Shown piece by piece: positions 16,105 through 25,851 of a stretch of DNA of 64,000 nt. Where the stretch lies: the NCBI GenBank assembly GCA_035248685.1, contig DATFHF010000027.1, forward strand, positions 186,001 to 250,000. The letters run 5' to 3'. The translations under genes and the position numbers were made by a program. The notes beneath the pieces are model-generated. The model was not told the DNA's origin and ran no database searches. It saw nothing but the letters and a program-made list of their open reading frames with translations. Within the stretch, counting starts at the first letter, position 1; every line of letters begins with the position of its first letter. The stretch is from Jatrophihabitans_A sp035248685 (GTDB lineage: Bacteria; Actinomycetota; Actinomycetes; Mycobacteriales; Jatrophihabitantaceae).

Positions 16105-19100
16105 AAAACAACCGAATCGCAGTAGTCGGCATCTCGTGCCGCTACCCCGATGCGAACTCGCCGGAGGAGCTGTGGCAGAACGTGTTGGCCGGTCGCCGCG
16201 CGTTTCGCACCCTCCCCGACGAGCGGATGAACAAGGATGACTACTACTCGCCTGACCCAGCCGCGCCGGATCGGTTTTACTCCCGCAAGGCAGCGGTCAT
16301 CGAGGGCTTCGAGTTCGACCGGGTTCAGCACCGGGTCGCCGGCAGCACCTACCGCGCCACCGACCTGACGCACTGGTTGGCGCTGGATACCGCCGCCCGG
16401 GCGCTGGCCGACGCCGGTTTTCCCGAGGGCGAGGGCCTGAACCGCAAGAACACCGGTGTGGTCGTCGGCAACAGCCTGACCGGCGAGTTCAGCCGGGCAA
16501 GCATCATGCGGCTGCGCTGGCCGTACGTCCGCCGGACTGTCGGTGCTGCGCTGCGCGAGCAGGGTTGGGACGATGCCGCCCTGGACGTGTTCCTGGCCGA
16601 TCTGGAGACCAGGTACAAGCAGCCGTTCGCACCGATCGACGAGGACACCCTCGCCGGCGGGCTGGCCAACACCATCGCCGGTCGGATCTGCAACCACTAC
16701 GATTTCGCCGGTGGCGGCTACACGGTGGACGGGGCCTGCTCGTCCTCGCTGCTGTCGGTGAGCACCGTGTGCACGGCGTTGGCCGAGGGCCAGCTTGACG
16801 CCGCCATCGCCGGCGGCGTGGATCTCAGCATCGACCCGTTCGAAGTAATCGGCTTTGCCAAGACCGGTGCGTTGGCCAAGGGCGAGATGCGGGTCTACGA
16901 CGAGCATTCCAACGGCTTCTGGCCCGGCGAGGGCTGCGGGATGCTGGTGCTGATGCGCGAGGAGGACGCCCTCGCGCAGAACCGGCAGATCTACGCCACG
17001 ATTGTCGGTTGGGGCTTCTCCTCCGACGGCAAGGGCGGAATCACCCGACCGGAGGCGGCCGGCCACGAGCTAGCCATCGCCCGGGCCTACCGGGTCGCCG
17101 GCTTCGGCATCGACTCGGTCGGCTACCTCGAAGGCCACGGCACCGGCACCGCGGTCGGCGATGCCACCGAGATCCAGGCGCTGTCCGGCGCGCTGCGGGC
17201 AGCTGACCCGAACGGCGAGCCGACTTTCCTCAGCACGCTCAAGGGCAATATCGGCCACACCAAGGCGGCCGCCGGGGTCGGCGGGCTGATCAAGGCGATC
17301 CTGGCCGTACACCACCAGGTCATCCCGCCGGCGACCAGCCACATCGACCCGCATCCGACGCTGCTCGGCGACCGGCCCGCACTGCGGGTGCCGAACTCGC
17401 CGCAGCTATGGTCGGCCGACAAGACCATCCGAGCCGGCGTGTCATCGATGGGATTCGGCGGCATCAACACCCATGTGGTGATCGAACAGGCCGCCCCCGA
17501 GCGGCGGGTGGAGATCGACGACGAGGTGCGCCGACTGGTCGGCTCCCGGCAGGACTGCGAGCTGTTGCTGCTCGACGCCGAAAGCACCGCCGACCTGCGT
17601 GGCCTGGCCGCCCAGCTGTCGGCCATGTGCGCGCGAATGTCATTCGCGGAGCTGGCGGATCTCAGCGCCACCCTGGAGTCCCGACTGGCCGACCGGCCGA
17701 TCCGGGCGGCCGTGCTGGCCGCGAGCCCGGACGAGGCCGAGGCCGGCTTCTCCAAACTGCTGGTACTGCTGGACAACGGTGCCCGTTCGGCACTAGACCC
17801 GAAGGGCAACGTCTTCCTCGGCAATGCCGCCAAGCGGCCTCGGATCGGTTTCCTGTTTCCGGGTCAGGGTGCTGGACGCCGGGGGGACGGCGGCGCCATT
17901 CGGCGCCGCTTTCGAACGGTCGACGAGCTGTACAACGCCCAGCAGCTGCCGACCGAGGGCGATCTGGTCAACACCGCGATCGCCCAGCCGCGGATCGTCA
18001 CCTCGTCGGTGGCCGGCCTGCGAGTGCTCTCGATGCTCGGCATCGAGGCCTGCGCGGCGGCCGGCCACAGCCTCGGTGAGATCAGCGCCCTGCACTGGGC
18101 CGGCGCACTGGACGAGGACGGCCTGCTGGCGGTAGCCACCGCTCGTGGCCGGATCATGGCCGAGCTGCAAGGTGGCAACGGTGCGATGGCGAACATCGTC
18201 GCACCGGCCGAGTCGGTCGAACCGTTGCTGGCCGGTAGCCTGGTGGTAATCGCCGGCTACAACAGCCCGCAGCAGACTGTAATCTCCGGTCCGGCAGCGG
18301 CCGTGGAAGAGATCTGTGCTACCGCGGTGGCCCGTGGCCTAACCGCCATGCGGGTCGCGGTGTCGCATGCCTTCCACTCCGACCTGGTGGCGCCGGCGGC
18401 CGCGCAGCTGCGCGACGTGCTGGCCGGTCGTGAGTTCCAGCCGCTGACCGGACGGGTGATCTCGACCGTCACCGGCCAAGAACTGGCCGCCGACACAGAC
18501 CTGATCGAGCTGTTGTCGCGGCAGGTCCGCAACCCGGTGCGGTTCTCCGAGGCGGTCAGCGTGCTGGCCGAGGAGGTCGACCTGCTGCTCGAAGTCGGAC
18601 CCGGTCGGGTACTGCGGGCGCTGGCGGCCGACGCTGCGCCACTGGTGCCGACGGTATCGGTGGAGACCGACAGCCCGTCGCTGACCGGACTGTTCCGGGC
18701 GGTCGCCGCGGCCTATGTGCTCGGCGCTCCGGTCAGGCATGCCGCGCTGACCGAGGGCCGGTTTACCCGGCCGCTGCCGTTGGACAAGGAGTTCCGGTTC
18801 TTCGCCAGCCCGTGTGAGCAGGCGCCGTCCGACGAGTTCGGCGACCGACCGGCCGCCGAGCGCAGGCCGCTGATACCTGCGCCGGTCGCGATTTCGGTTG
18901 CAACGGCAGCCGACCCGACGCCAGCACCGGCCACCCAGGCCACCGCCGGTGACCCGGTGGCCAGCGCCCTCGAGGTGCTGCGCAGGCTGGCCGCCGAACG
19001 CGCCGAGTTGCCGTTGGATGCGGTGACCGCGAACAGCAACCCGCTGGACGAGCTGCACCTGAGCTCGATTACGGTCGGCCAGATCGTCAACCAGGCCTCG

Positions 19101-21965
19101 CGCGAGCTCGGCCTGACCGCTCCGGTGGCGACGTCGTCCTATGCGACGTCCACGCTGGCTCAGCTTGCCCAGATGCTCGAGCAACTCGGTGAAAGTGCGC
19201 TGCCCGACGACGGGTCGCCGATAGCCGCACCGGGTGTCGCACCTTGGGTGCGACCGTTTGAGGTGCAGTGGCGACCGAGCCCGGTTCCGGCGACGCCGGC
19301 GACCGCTGCGGTGCCAGCAGACTGGCAACTGTTCAGCACCGAACGGCATCCACTGGCCGGTGAACTTCAGGCGGCCCTGCAACGGGCTGAGCTGGGCGGC
19401 GGCGGTGTGCTGCTGTGCCTGCCGACCGAGTGCGACGAACAGCAGGTCGGTTTGATGCTGGAAGCGGCTCGGTCGGCGCTGGCGCTACCGGACCCGGCCA
19501 GATTCGTGGTGGTCGGCGACCGGTTCGGCGCCGCCGGCCTGGCCAAGACGCTGTGCCTGGAGGCTCCGGACGTCACCACCACGTTGGTCAGCCTGCCGTT
19601 GCCGGCGGACCTGGCTCCGGATCGGGTGGCCGATGCGGTTTCGCGCATCGTCGCCGATGTGGCTGCCACCCAGGGGTTCCTGGAGGTTCGCTACGACGGC
19701 AACGGCACCCGCAAGGTGCCGGTACTGAGCCCGATCCAGCTGTCGGCACCGAGCGATCGTCGTCCGGTGCTGGATGCCACCGATGTGTTCGTGGTGACCG
19801 GTGGCGGCAAGGGCATCACCGCCGAGTCGGCGTTGGCAATCGCCATCGAAACCGGTGCTGCCATCGGGCTGCTCGGTCGCTCCCACCCGGATCAGGACGA
19901 CGAACTCCGGGCGAACCTTGCCCGGATGGCCGCGGCCGGCGTGCGCCACCACTATGTGGCGGCCGACGTTACCTCGGCCTACGAGGTCAAGACCGCGGTG
20001 GAGGAGATCCGGGAACGGCTCGGTGACATCACGGCCATCCTGCACGGTGCCGGCCGCAACGAGCCGGGTTCGCTGACAGCGCTGACCGAGACCGACTTCG
20101 AGCGCACCCTCGCACCGAAGATCGCCGGCCTGGAGGCGGTGCTGCAAGCCACCGATCCTGGCTCGTTGAAGCTGCTGGTCACCTTCGGCAGCATCATCGG
20201 ACGAGCCGGCCTGCGTGGCGAGGCGGACTATGCGACGGCCAACGATTGGTTGACCGAGCTGACCTGCCAGGTCGCGGAGAACTATCCGCAGTGCAAGTGC
20301 CTGGCGCTGGAGTGGTCGGTGTGGTCCGGTTCGGGCATGGGCGAGCGACTCGGCGTGCTGGAATCACTGATTCGGGAAGGGATTTCTCCGATCCCGACCG
20401 AGCAGGGCATCACGCTGCTCAACCAGCTGCTGGCCGAGCCGGCCGCGCCCACCACCATCGTGGTGATGGGCCGGGCCGAGGGGCTGCCGACCATCACCCT
20501 TGCCGAGCAAGAGGTCCCGCTGCTGCGCTTCATCGATCGCACCCAGGTGTACTACCCGGGGATCGAGCTCGTGGTCGATGCCGACCTGAACGCGAACACC
20601 GATCTTTACCTGGCCGATCACCTGCTGGACGGTGACCTGCTGTTCCCGGCGGTGCTCGGTATGGAGGCGATGACCCAGACCGCGATGGCATTGACCGGCC
20701 AGTACCGCTCGCCGGTGCTGTCGGACATGGAGTTCCTGCGTCCGATCGTCGTCCCGGTTACCGGCAAGATCACCATCCGGATCGCGGCGCTGGTCGACGA
20801 GGCCGGCGACGTGGACGTGGTGATCCGCAGCAGCGAGACGGACTACCAGGCAGATCACTTCCGGGCGACGCTGCGGTATTCCGAAGCGCTGCCGGTCGGT
20901 ACCGGAGTGCCAGCCGACGGGGAGCTGCTACCGATCGATCCGGCGGGCGAGCTGTACGGGCCGGTGCTGTTCCAGGGTGCCAGGTTCCAGCGACTGCTCG
21001 GCTACCGGGCGCTGGCAGCCAGGAGTTGCGTCGCTGACATCTCCAACATCAGCAGCCAACCCTGGTTCGCCGGGTACCTGCCGCAGGACCTGGTGCTGGG
21101 CGATCCGGGGACCCGGGACGCGATGATGCATTCGCTCCAGTGCTGCGTGCCGGATGCCACCCTGCTGCCGCAGGGCTTGGAACGGCTGTACCTGGCCGAT
21201 GCCGCGAGGGTGCAAGACCTGGGTCGGCTGATCCTGCACGCACAGGAACGCAGCCGGGACGGTGACAGCTATGTCTACGATCTGGACGTCCGGGACGAGC
21301 GGGGCGTGCTGGTCGAGCGCTGGGAAGGCCTGCGGTTGCGGGCGGTCCGCAAGCTGGACGGCACCGGACCATGGTTGCCGAGCCTGCTCGGGCCGTACCT
21401 GGAACGGCGCACTGAACAGGTGCTGGGCCGGTGGCTGAACTGTGCGGTGTACCCGGACGGCGGCGACGGGGTAGCCGCCCGGCGCGAACTCACCGGCAAG
21501 GCGCTCGACTGGGCGCTCGGTGCCCCTCAGCTGCTGAGCTACCGGCCGGACGGCAAGCCATCCGTGGCTTCCGGTGCGCAGGTGTCGTCCTCGCACGGTG
21601 CGGGCGTGACGTTTGTACTGGCGGGCGTTGGGGATCCGGTCGCCTGCGATGTGGAGACCGCCGCCGTCCGCAGCGAAGAGGACTGGGCCGGCCTGCTCGG
21701 TGCGGCACCGTTCGCACTGGCCGGTCTGCTGTCCGGTGAGACGTCGGAAGACCTCTCGGTCTCGGCCACCCGGGTCTGGACCGCAATCGAGTGCCTGCGC
21801 AAGGTGGGCCGGGCCAGCGTCGAACCGTTGACACTGGCCGAACCCGCTACCGGTCGCTGGGTTGTCTTCAATTCCGGCGGCCCACGGATAGCCACCTTCG
21901 TAACAGCGCTGCATGGGGTGGCCGAGCCGGTGGTGTTCGCGATGCTCACCGAGACGAAAGGCTGA
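16101..21965 (+). CDS. pksE: Enediyne-type iterative type I polyketide synthase
   Basis: A 1954-residue iterative PKS, the usual length for this family. The KS (1-450) has C213 (DGACSSS), H346 (EGHGTGT) and H386 (NIGHTK). The AT follows, with S657 in GHSLGE. An ACP with the enediyne-type motif LDELHLSSITVGQIV puts the carrier serine at S989. The KR (~1225-1430) has GGGKGITAE, and the DH has H1507 in HLLDGDLLFP. The C-terminal region (~1740-1954) looks like an integrated phosphopantetheinyl transferase (SSSHGAGVTFV, CDVETAAV, RVWTAIECLRK). The order KS-AT-ACP-KR-DH-PPTase is diagnostic of enediyne synthases, which build a C15-C16 polyene. ATGA-coupled to UnbU; the thioesterase follows 2 bp later. 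Confidence 0.96.
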   Translation: MKNNRIAVVGISCRYPDANSPEELWQNVLAGRRAFRTLPDERMNKDDYYSPDPAAPDRFYSRKAAVIEGFEFDRVQHRVAGSTYRATDLTHWLALDTAARALADAGFPEGEGLNRKNTGVVVGNSLTGEFSRASIMRLRWPYVRRTVGAALREQGWDDAALDVFLADLETRYKQPFAPIDEDTLAGGLANTIAGRICNHYDFAGGGYTVDGACSSSLLSVSTVCTALAEGQLDAAIAGGVDLSIDPFEVIGFAKTGALAKGEMRVYDEHSNGFWPGEGCGMLVLMREEDALAQNRQIYATIVGWGFSSDGKGGITRPEAAGHELAIARAYRVAGFGIDSVGYLEGHGTGTAVGDATEIQALSGALRAADPNGEPTFLSTLKGNIGHTKAAAGVGGLIKAILAVHHQVIPPATSHIDPHPTLLGDRPALRVPNSPQLWSADKTIRAGVSSMGFGGINTHVVIEQAAPERRVEIDDEVRRLVGSRQDCELLLLDAESTADLRGLAAQLSAMCARMSFAELADLSATLESRLADRPIRAAVLAASPDEAEAGFSKLLVLLDNGARSALDPKGNVFLGNAAKRPRIGFLFPGQGAGRRGDGGAIRRRFRTVDELYNAQQLPTEGDLVNTAIAQPRIVTSSVAGLRVLSMLGIEACAAAGHSLGEISALHWAGALDEDGLLAVATARGRIMAELQGGNGAMANIVAPAESVEPLLAGSLVVIAGYNSPQQTVISGPAAAVEEICATAVARGLTAMRVAVSHAFHSDLVAPAAAQLRDVLAGREFQPLTGRVISTVTGQELAADTDLIELLSRQVRNPVRFSEAVSVLAEEVDLLLEVGPGRVLRALAADAAPLVPTVSVETDSPSLTGLFRAVAAAYVLGAPVRHAALTEGRFTRPLPLDKEFRFFASPCEQAPSDEFGDRPAAERRPLIPAPVAISVATAADPTPAPATQATAGDPVASALEVLRRLAAERAELPLDAVTANSNPLDELHLSSITVGQIVNQASRELGLTAPVATSSYATSTLAQLAQMLEQLGESALPDDGSPIAAPGVAPWVRPFEVQWRPSPVPATPATAAVPADWQLFSTERHPLAGELQAALQRAELGGGGVLLCLPTECDEQQVGLMLEAARSALALPDPARFVVVGDRFGAAGLAKTLCLEAPDVTTTLVSLPLPADLAPDRVADAVSRIVADVAATQGFLEVRYDGNGTRKVPVLSPIQLSAPSDRRPVLDATDVFVVTGGGKGITAESALAIAIETGAAIGLLGRSHPDQDDELRANLARMAAAGVRHHYVAADVTSAYEVKTAVEEIRERLGDITAILHGAGRNEPGSLTALTETDFERTLAPKIAGLEAVLQATDPGSLKLLVTFGSIIGRAGLRGEADYATANDWLTELTCQVAENYPQCKCLALEWSVWSGSGMGERLGVLESLIREGISPIPTEQGITLLNQLLAEPAAPTTIVVMGRAEGLPTITLAEQEVPLLRFIDRTQVYYPGIELVVDADLNANTDLYLADHLLDGDLLFPAVLGMEAMTQTAMALTGQYRSPVLSDMEFLRPIVVPVTGKITIRIAALVDEAGDVDVVIRSSETDYQADHFRATLRYSEALPVGTGVPADGELLPIDPAGELYGPVLFQGARFQRLLGYRALAARSCVADISNISSQPWFAGYLPQDLVLGDPGTRDAMMHSLQCCVPDATLLPQGLERLYLADAARVQDLGRLILHAQERSRDGDSYVYDLDVRDERGVLVERWEGLRLRAVRKLDGTGPWLPSLLGPYLERRTEQVLGRWLNCAVYPDGGDGVAARRELTGKALDWALGAPQLLSYRPDGKPSVASGAQVSSSHGAGVTFVLAGVGDPVACDVETAAVRSEEDWAGLLGAAPFALAGLLSGETSEDLSVSATRVWTAIECLRKVGRASVEPLTLAEPATGRWVVFNSGGPRIATFVTALHGVAEPVVFAMLTETKG

Positions 21966-21967
21966 CT

Positions 21968-22441
21968 ATGCACCAGTACTACGAGTACCGACATCGGGTC
22001 GGGTTCGAAGAGACCAACCTCGTAGGCAACGTGTACTACGTCAACTACGTCCGATGGCAGGGCCGGTGCCGGGAGATGTTCCTGTTCGAGCGGGCACCGG
22101 CCGTGCTGGCTGACCTGCAGGCCGACCTCAAGCTGTTCACGCTCAAGGTCGAGTGTGAGTTCATGCTGGAGATCACTGCCTTCGACGAGCTGTCAATCCG
22201 AATGCGGCTGGAGGATCTCACCCAGACACAGGTCGAGTTCTCCTTCGACTACGTCCGGGTCAGCAACGGCTTCGAGGAGCTGGTCGCTCGCGGCAAGCAG
22301 CGAATCGCCTGCATGCGTGGGCCGAACACCGACACCAAGCCGACCAAGGTGCCCGATGCGCTACGGGCAGCACTGGCCGAGTACGCGATCGGCGGCTCGC
22401 CGGCGGCCGGTCAGTACCAGCGACCGGCCAGCGTCGGGTAG
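21968..22441 (+). CDS. tebC: Enediyne hot-dog thioesterase (TEBC / E10-type)
   Basis: A 157-residue acyl-CoA/ACP thioesterase of the 4-hydroxybenzoyl-CoA thioesterase-like hot-dog fold. The segment EETNLVGNVYYVNYVRWQG is characteristic of enediyne thioesterases. They release the nascent polyene from PksE and lack the usual catalytic Asp. It starts 2 bp after the PKS stop, the invariant arrangement for this pair. A long hairpin lies just beyond, so it is the last gene of the operon. Confidence 0.95.
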   Translation: MHQYYEYRHRVGFEETNLVGNVYYVNYVRWQGRCREMFLFERAPAVLADLQADLKLFTLKVECEFMLEITAFDELSIRMRLEDLTQTQVEFSFDYVRVSNGFEELVARGKQRIACMRGPNTDTKPTKVPDALRAALAEYAIGGSPAAGQYQRPASVG

Positions 22442-22456
22442 CCGAAGGTACACAAC

Positions 22457-22510
22457 GACGCGGGGCGTCGGGCATGGCGACGAGGGACGCCATGCCCGGC
22501 GCCTCGCGTC
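22457..22510 (+). terminator. Strong terminator closing the PKS operon
   Basis: Long inverted repeat. Arm GACGCG plus GGCGTCGGGCATGGCG (22457-22479) pairs with CGCCATGCCCGGCGCC plus CGCGTC (22488-22510) around an 8-nt loop. There is one mismatch and one G-U-type position. It begins 16 bp after the thioesterase stop. Confidence 0.8.
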
Positions 22511-23497
22511 ATCTGCTCCTGGCGCGCTCAACCCGCAGCTGCCGGTCACCATAGCGACCAATGCTTATGAAGATCGCGCTAGGACGGCCGCTGCGCGATC
22601 GCGGGGAGCCGGCCGGCCCGATCAGACCGGCTCGGTGGCGATTTCGGCTCGCACGATCTCCGCCAGCCGACGCGGGGTGCGTCTGCGGTGCAGACCGGCT
22701 GAATATGACGGCTGCCGGCAGCAGCGGCACCACCGATGCTGAAATGCCGGACCTGCGCCGAATGCCTGGCTGCCTGAATAGGCATACTGATTTCCTTTAC
22801 CCAGTGCATTCCGCTCGGCCGGTACATCGGTGTACCGAATAAACATTCGTACATATTTGATATCTTATTCGGTGACCATTCCTGGGCCTAGTTATATGTG
22901 CCGCAAAAATGCGCGGCATCGATGGCCGGCAAACGAAAAGAAGTCACTGTGCGCTTGCGCACACTCGCTGCCCGCAACCTTGTCAGGATGTCTCCTGAGT
23001 AATTGCTAACGCGTATCAACTCCGCAGTCAGGTGCTGAAACATAGCGGATAGGTAACACTCCGCGTAACTTCCGCCTTGCTAGCAGGGGGTCGAGCCGGT
23101 AGGTCCGGGATGTGAAGCAACATCGAAGAGGTATGTCGGTTTTGGGGAAGCTTTGGTAGCCTGTTTTCGTCAGCAAGGCCGCTTCACGCCATTGCTACAC
23201 CGAGGTGGCGGGCCGGCACGGAGGGTAATTGGATTTCACACAGCAGCATCGATGAAGCCCACACAGACATAACGAGCGAGCCTGAGATTTTACTACGAAC
23301 GAGGACCAGTCTTTGTTACGAGTGTGAACCAATATTGATCCGAATTTGCAGTACGCCAGCTGTAACACCGCCGGTTAAGAAAGCCCACTAATTTACCTGA
23401 CTCAATTTCTGACGATGTCCGTGCCTGCGCTGTCACGGTCGTCGCAGCTCCGTCCGCAACGATCATAGAAATACCGGCTCCCTAGGAGGAACCACAA
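22511..23497. other. 987-bp gene-free regulatory region inside the enediyne cluster
   Basis: No reading frame here looks like a real gene: the short frames have no recognisable domains or good ribosome sites, and the GC drops compared with the genes on both sides. It holds several palindromes (22820-22853; TGCCGC/GCGGCA at 22899-22918; GTGCGC-TT-GCGCAC at 22949-22962) and ends with the AGGAGGA ribosome site of the AraC gene. It could hold a long leader, several promoters or a small RNA. Confidence 0.6.
22820..22853. promoter_or_regulatory. Nested palindromes in the AraC upstream region
   Basis: CGGTACA-TCGG-TGTACCG (22820-22837) overlaps a second inverted repeat in which TGTACCGAAT pairs with ATTCGTACA around AAAC, with one bulged C. 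Density and symmetry suggest a protein-binding site. It lies about 645 bp before the AraC start, so it may control something other than that start directly. Confidence 0.5.
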
Positions 23498-24259
23498 ATG
23501 GAAAGTGCCGTCGAGCGGGTGATCACCACTATGTGGGATCGCTACCACGAGCCGCTTTCGCTGGCCGACATGGCAGACACCGCGATCTTCAGCAGGTTCT
23601 ACTTCTCGCGCGTCTTCCGCAGCGTCACCGGCACCTCGCCCGGCCGCTTCCTGACCGCGATCCGGCTCTACAAGGCCAAGAACCTGCTGTTGCAGACGTC
23701 GGCCAGCGTGACGGAGGTCTCCTACCTCGTCGGCTACAACAGCCCGGGCACCTTCTCCAGTCGCTTCACGCGCAGCGTCGGCATGTCGCCCGGCCAGTTC
23801 CGTGACCTGTCCCGTACCGGGATTACCCCGCCGTTGCGCCGACAGGTCGGCATCGGCCGAACCGGACAGGTCACCGGTTGGCTGTACGCCCCCAAGACCG
23901 GACGGCCGATGCGCACCTACATCGGCGCCTTCGAGAGCAACATTCCCGAAGGCCTGCCCAAGGCCTGCGTGGCGCTCGACTCCTCCGATCGGTTCCAACT
24001 CGACGGCCTGCCGGACGGCAAGTACTACATCCACGCGGTCGCGGTGGCGTTACAGGATCTGGACCCGAGGCCCTGGAACCGGCGGCCGGTGTTCGTGGCC
24101 AACAACCAGAGCGTCCAGGTCGTCGCCGGCAACCCGGTCCGGGTCGACCTCCGGCTGCGACCCACCCGGATTACCGATCTACCGGTGCTGATCGCGCTGC
24201 CGGAGCTCGACAGCCGCCGGGTCCCGACCCCGGTGCTGGTCGCCGATCAGGTGGGGTGA
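23498..24259 (+). CDS. AraC-type regulator with N-terminal HTH and C-terminal beta-rich domain
   Basis: A 253-residue protein. Residues ~1-100 are a complete two-HTH AraC/XylS DNA-binding domain (LSLADMADTAIFSRFYFSRVF, then VSYLVGYNSPGTFSSRFTRSVG), placed at the N-terminus rather than the usual C-terminus. Residues ~120-225 look like a beta-sandwich of the carboxypeptidase-regulatory type (GQVTGWLYAP, FQLDGLPDGKYYIHAV). Start supported by AGGAGGA 7 bases upstream. Located between the PKS operon and the P450/UnbL operon, so it is the likely cluster-situated regulator. The C-terminal part may sense a ligand; this is inference. Confidence 0.85.
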   Translation: MESAVERVITTMWDRYHEPLSLADMADTAIFSRFYFSRVFRSVTGTSPGRFLTAIRLYKAKNLLLQTSASVTEVSYLVGYNSPGTFSSRFTRSVGMSPGQFRDLSRTGITPPLRRQVGIGRTGQVTGWLYAPKTGRPMRTYIGAFESNIPEGLPKACVALDSSDRFQLDGLPDGKYYIHAVAVALQDLDPRPWNRRPVFVANNQSVQVVAGNPVRVDLRLRPTRITDLPVLIALPELDSRRVPTPVLVADQVG

Positions 24260-24397
24260 TTTCGGCCACCTGACGGCCCGTCCTGGTGGTCGCCGGGGGT
24301 CTCCCGGCGTCAAAAACATTCCGACCGTCCGGAATTTGACAGTCCCGGCCTGCGCTATTCCGGCCGGCTGTCGTGACAAACGAAACCGCTGAAACGC

Positions 24398-24433
24398 TAG
24401 ACCGACCATCGGGCAGTGCCGGCGGTCGGTCTA
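24398..24433. terminator. Hairpin between convergent AraC and P450 genes
   Basis: 10-bp perfect stem TAGACCGACC / GGTCGGTCTA with a 16-nt loop, lying between the ends of the AraC gene (+) and the P450 gene (-). Likely bidirectional terminator. Confidence 0.6.
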
Positions 24434-24472
24434 ACAGTTGGCGGTCGGTTTTATGCTGTCTAGAAAAGGCGG

Positions 24473-25846
24473 TCAGTTTACCGGGTGGACGGTCATCGGC
24501 AGCCCGCCCCTGATCCGCAGCGACAGCATCGGTTCGGGCGTGACCCGGTAGCCCGGCTGGCGGACTAGTCGCAGCTCGCGAGCGACGGTGGCCAGCACGA
24601 AGACCGCCTCCATCATGCCCAGGTTGTTGCCGACGCAGAACCGTGGTCCGGCACCGAACGGGATGTAGCTGTAGCGCGGCCGGGAGCTGCTCAGCTCGGG
24701 CGCGAACCGTTCCGGATCGAATCGCTCCGGGTCGGTCCACAGGCCGGGATGGCGATGCATGAGGTATGGGCAGACGACCACGTCGGCGCCGGGCGGCACG
24801 TAGTAGCCACCGACCTCGTCCTCGCCCTGAGCCAGCCGCGGCAGAATCCACACCGGCGGGTACATCCGCATGACTTCCTCGATCACCATGGTGGTGTAGC
24901 GCAGCCGGTGCAGGTCGTCAGCGGTCGGCACCCGATCGCCGAGCACCTGGACCGCCTCGGCGTGCAGCCGCTCCCAGACATGCGGGTGCTCGTCCAACAA
25001 GTAGAAGCTCCAGCTCAGCGTGCTGGCCGTAGTCTCGTGCCCGGCCAGCAGCAGGGTCACCAGCTCATCGCGCATCCGCTGCTTGCCTACGTCGGGGTCC
25101 GGCTCATTGCTGGTCAGCTGGATCAGCCGGGCCATCACGTCGTCCCCATTGAGGTTGCCGCGCGCGTACTTGTGGGCGACCAGCGCCTGGACCACCTCCT
25201 CCAGGTGCGCTCGGGCCTTGCGGAAGCGCAGCTGCTTGGGCAACGGCACCCACATCGGGATCTTCGACAGCGTGACCATCTCGAACATCGCCTGGTCCTG
25301 GACCGCCTCGAAGGAATGGCCGATGCCCGGGAACACGCTCAGGTCATCCTCGAGCAGGGCTCGTCCGAGCACGCCCAGGGTCAACCCGGTCATCTCTTCG
25401 GTGACGTTGATCGGCTGGTCGGCCGGGTGCTTGCGCAACCGCTTCACCAGCTCGACCGCCTCCTCGGCAATCACCGGTGCCTGGTCGGCGATGCGTTTCG
25501 CCTGAAAGACCGGCTGGATCATCCGGCGCTGCTCCCGCCAGCGCGGCCCGTCGCTGGTCAGCAGGCCGTCGCCGATCGCGCGCTTGGCCTGAACCAGCCC
25601 GATTCCCTTGTGGTAATTGGCCGCGTTGTCGGCCAGCACGTGCTTGGCGTAGTCCGGATGGTTGAAGATGTACAGCGTCTTGGGGCCGATCACGACCCGG
25701 GATGCGTCGCCGTAGCGGGCCGCCGCCAGGTTCATCAACGCCAGCCGGTCGGCGGCCAGCTTGCGCAGCAGGCCCGGGGTGGCGCTGCGCGGTGGCCCGG
25801 GTGGGGTGCGCAGCGGCCGCAGCCGGGGTGGGCTGGTCATCGTCAT
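24473..25846 (-). CDS. Cytochrome P450 monooxygenase (enediyne cluster)
   Basis: A 457-residue heme monooxygenase. The I-helix has AGHETTAST, the K-helix ExxR is EEVMR, and the heme loop is FGAGPRFCVG with ligand C404. Sequence style resembles the CYP102/CYP4-like bacterial group (NHPDYAKHVLADNAANYHKG), the type seen as E7-like P450s in enediyne clusters. It needs an external ferredoxin/reductase, none of which is encoded in the window. It starts 5 bp after the DUF1702 gene, hence is co-transcribed. Probable role: oxidation of the polyene core; substrate inferred only. Confidence 0.9.
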   Translation of the reverse strand: MTMTSPPRLRPLRTPPGPPRSATPGLLRKLAADRLALMNLAAARYGDASRVVIGPKTLYIFNHPDYAKHVLADNAANYHKGIGLVQAKRAIGDGLLTSDGPRWREQRRMIQPVFQAKRIADQAPVIAEEAVELVKRLRKHPADQPINVTEEMTGLTLGVLGRALLEDDLSVFPGIGHSFEAVQDQAMFEMVTLSKIPMWVPLPKQLRFRKARAHLEEVVQALVAHKYARGNLNGDDVMARLIQLTSNEPDPDVGKQRMRDELVTLLLAGHETTASTLSWSFYLLDEHPHVWERLHAEAVQVLGDRVPTADDLHRLRYTTMVIEEVMRMYPPVWILPRLAQGEDEVGGYYVPPGADVVVCPYLMHRHPGLWTDPERFDPERFAPELSSSRPRYSYIPFGAGPRFCVGNNLGMMEAVFVLATVARELRLVRQPGYRVTPEPMLSLRIRGGLPMTVHPVN

Positions 25847-25851
25847 GCGTT

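Noticed and set aside
22579..22854. 91-residue minus-strand reading frame in the gene-free region
   Set aside because: No ribosome site, no recognisable domain, and Pro/Arg/Ser-rich composition typical of shadow frames.
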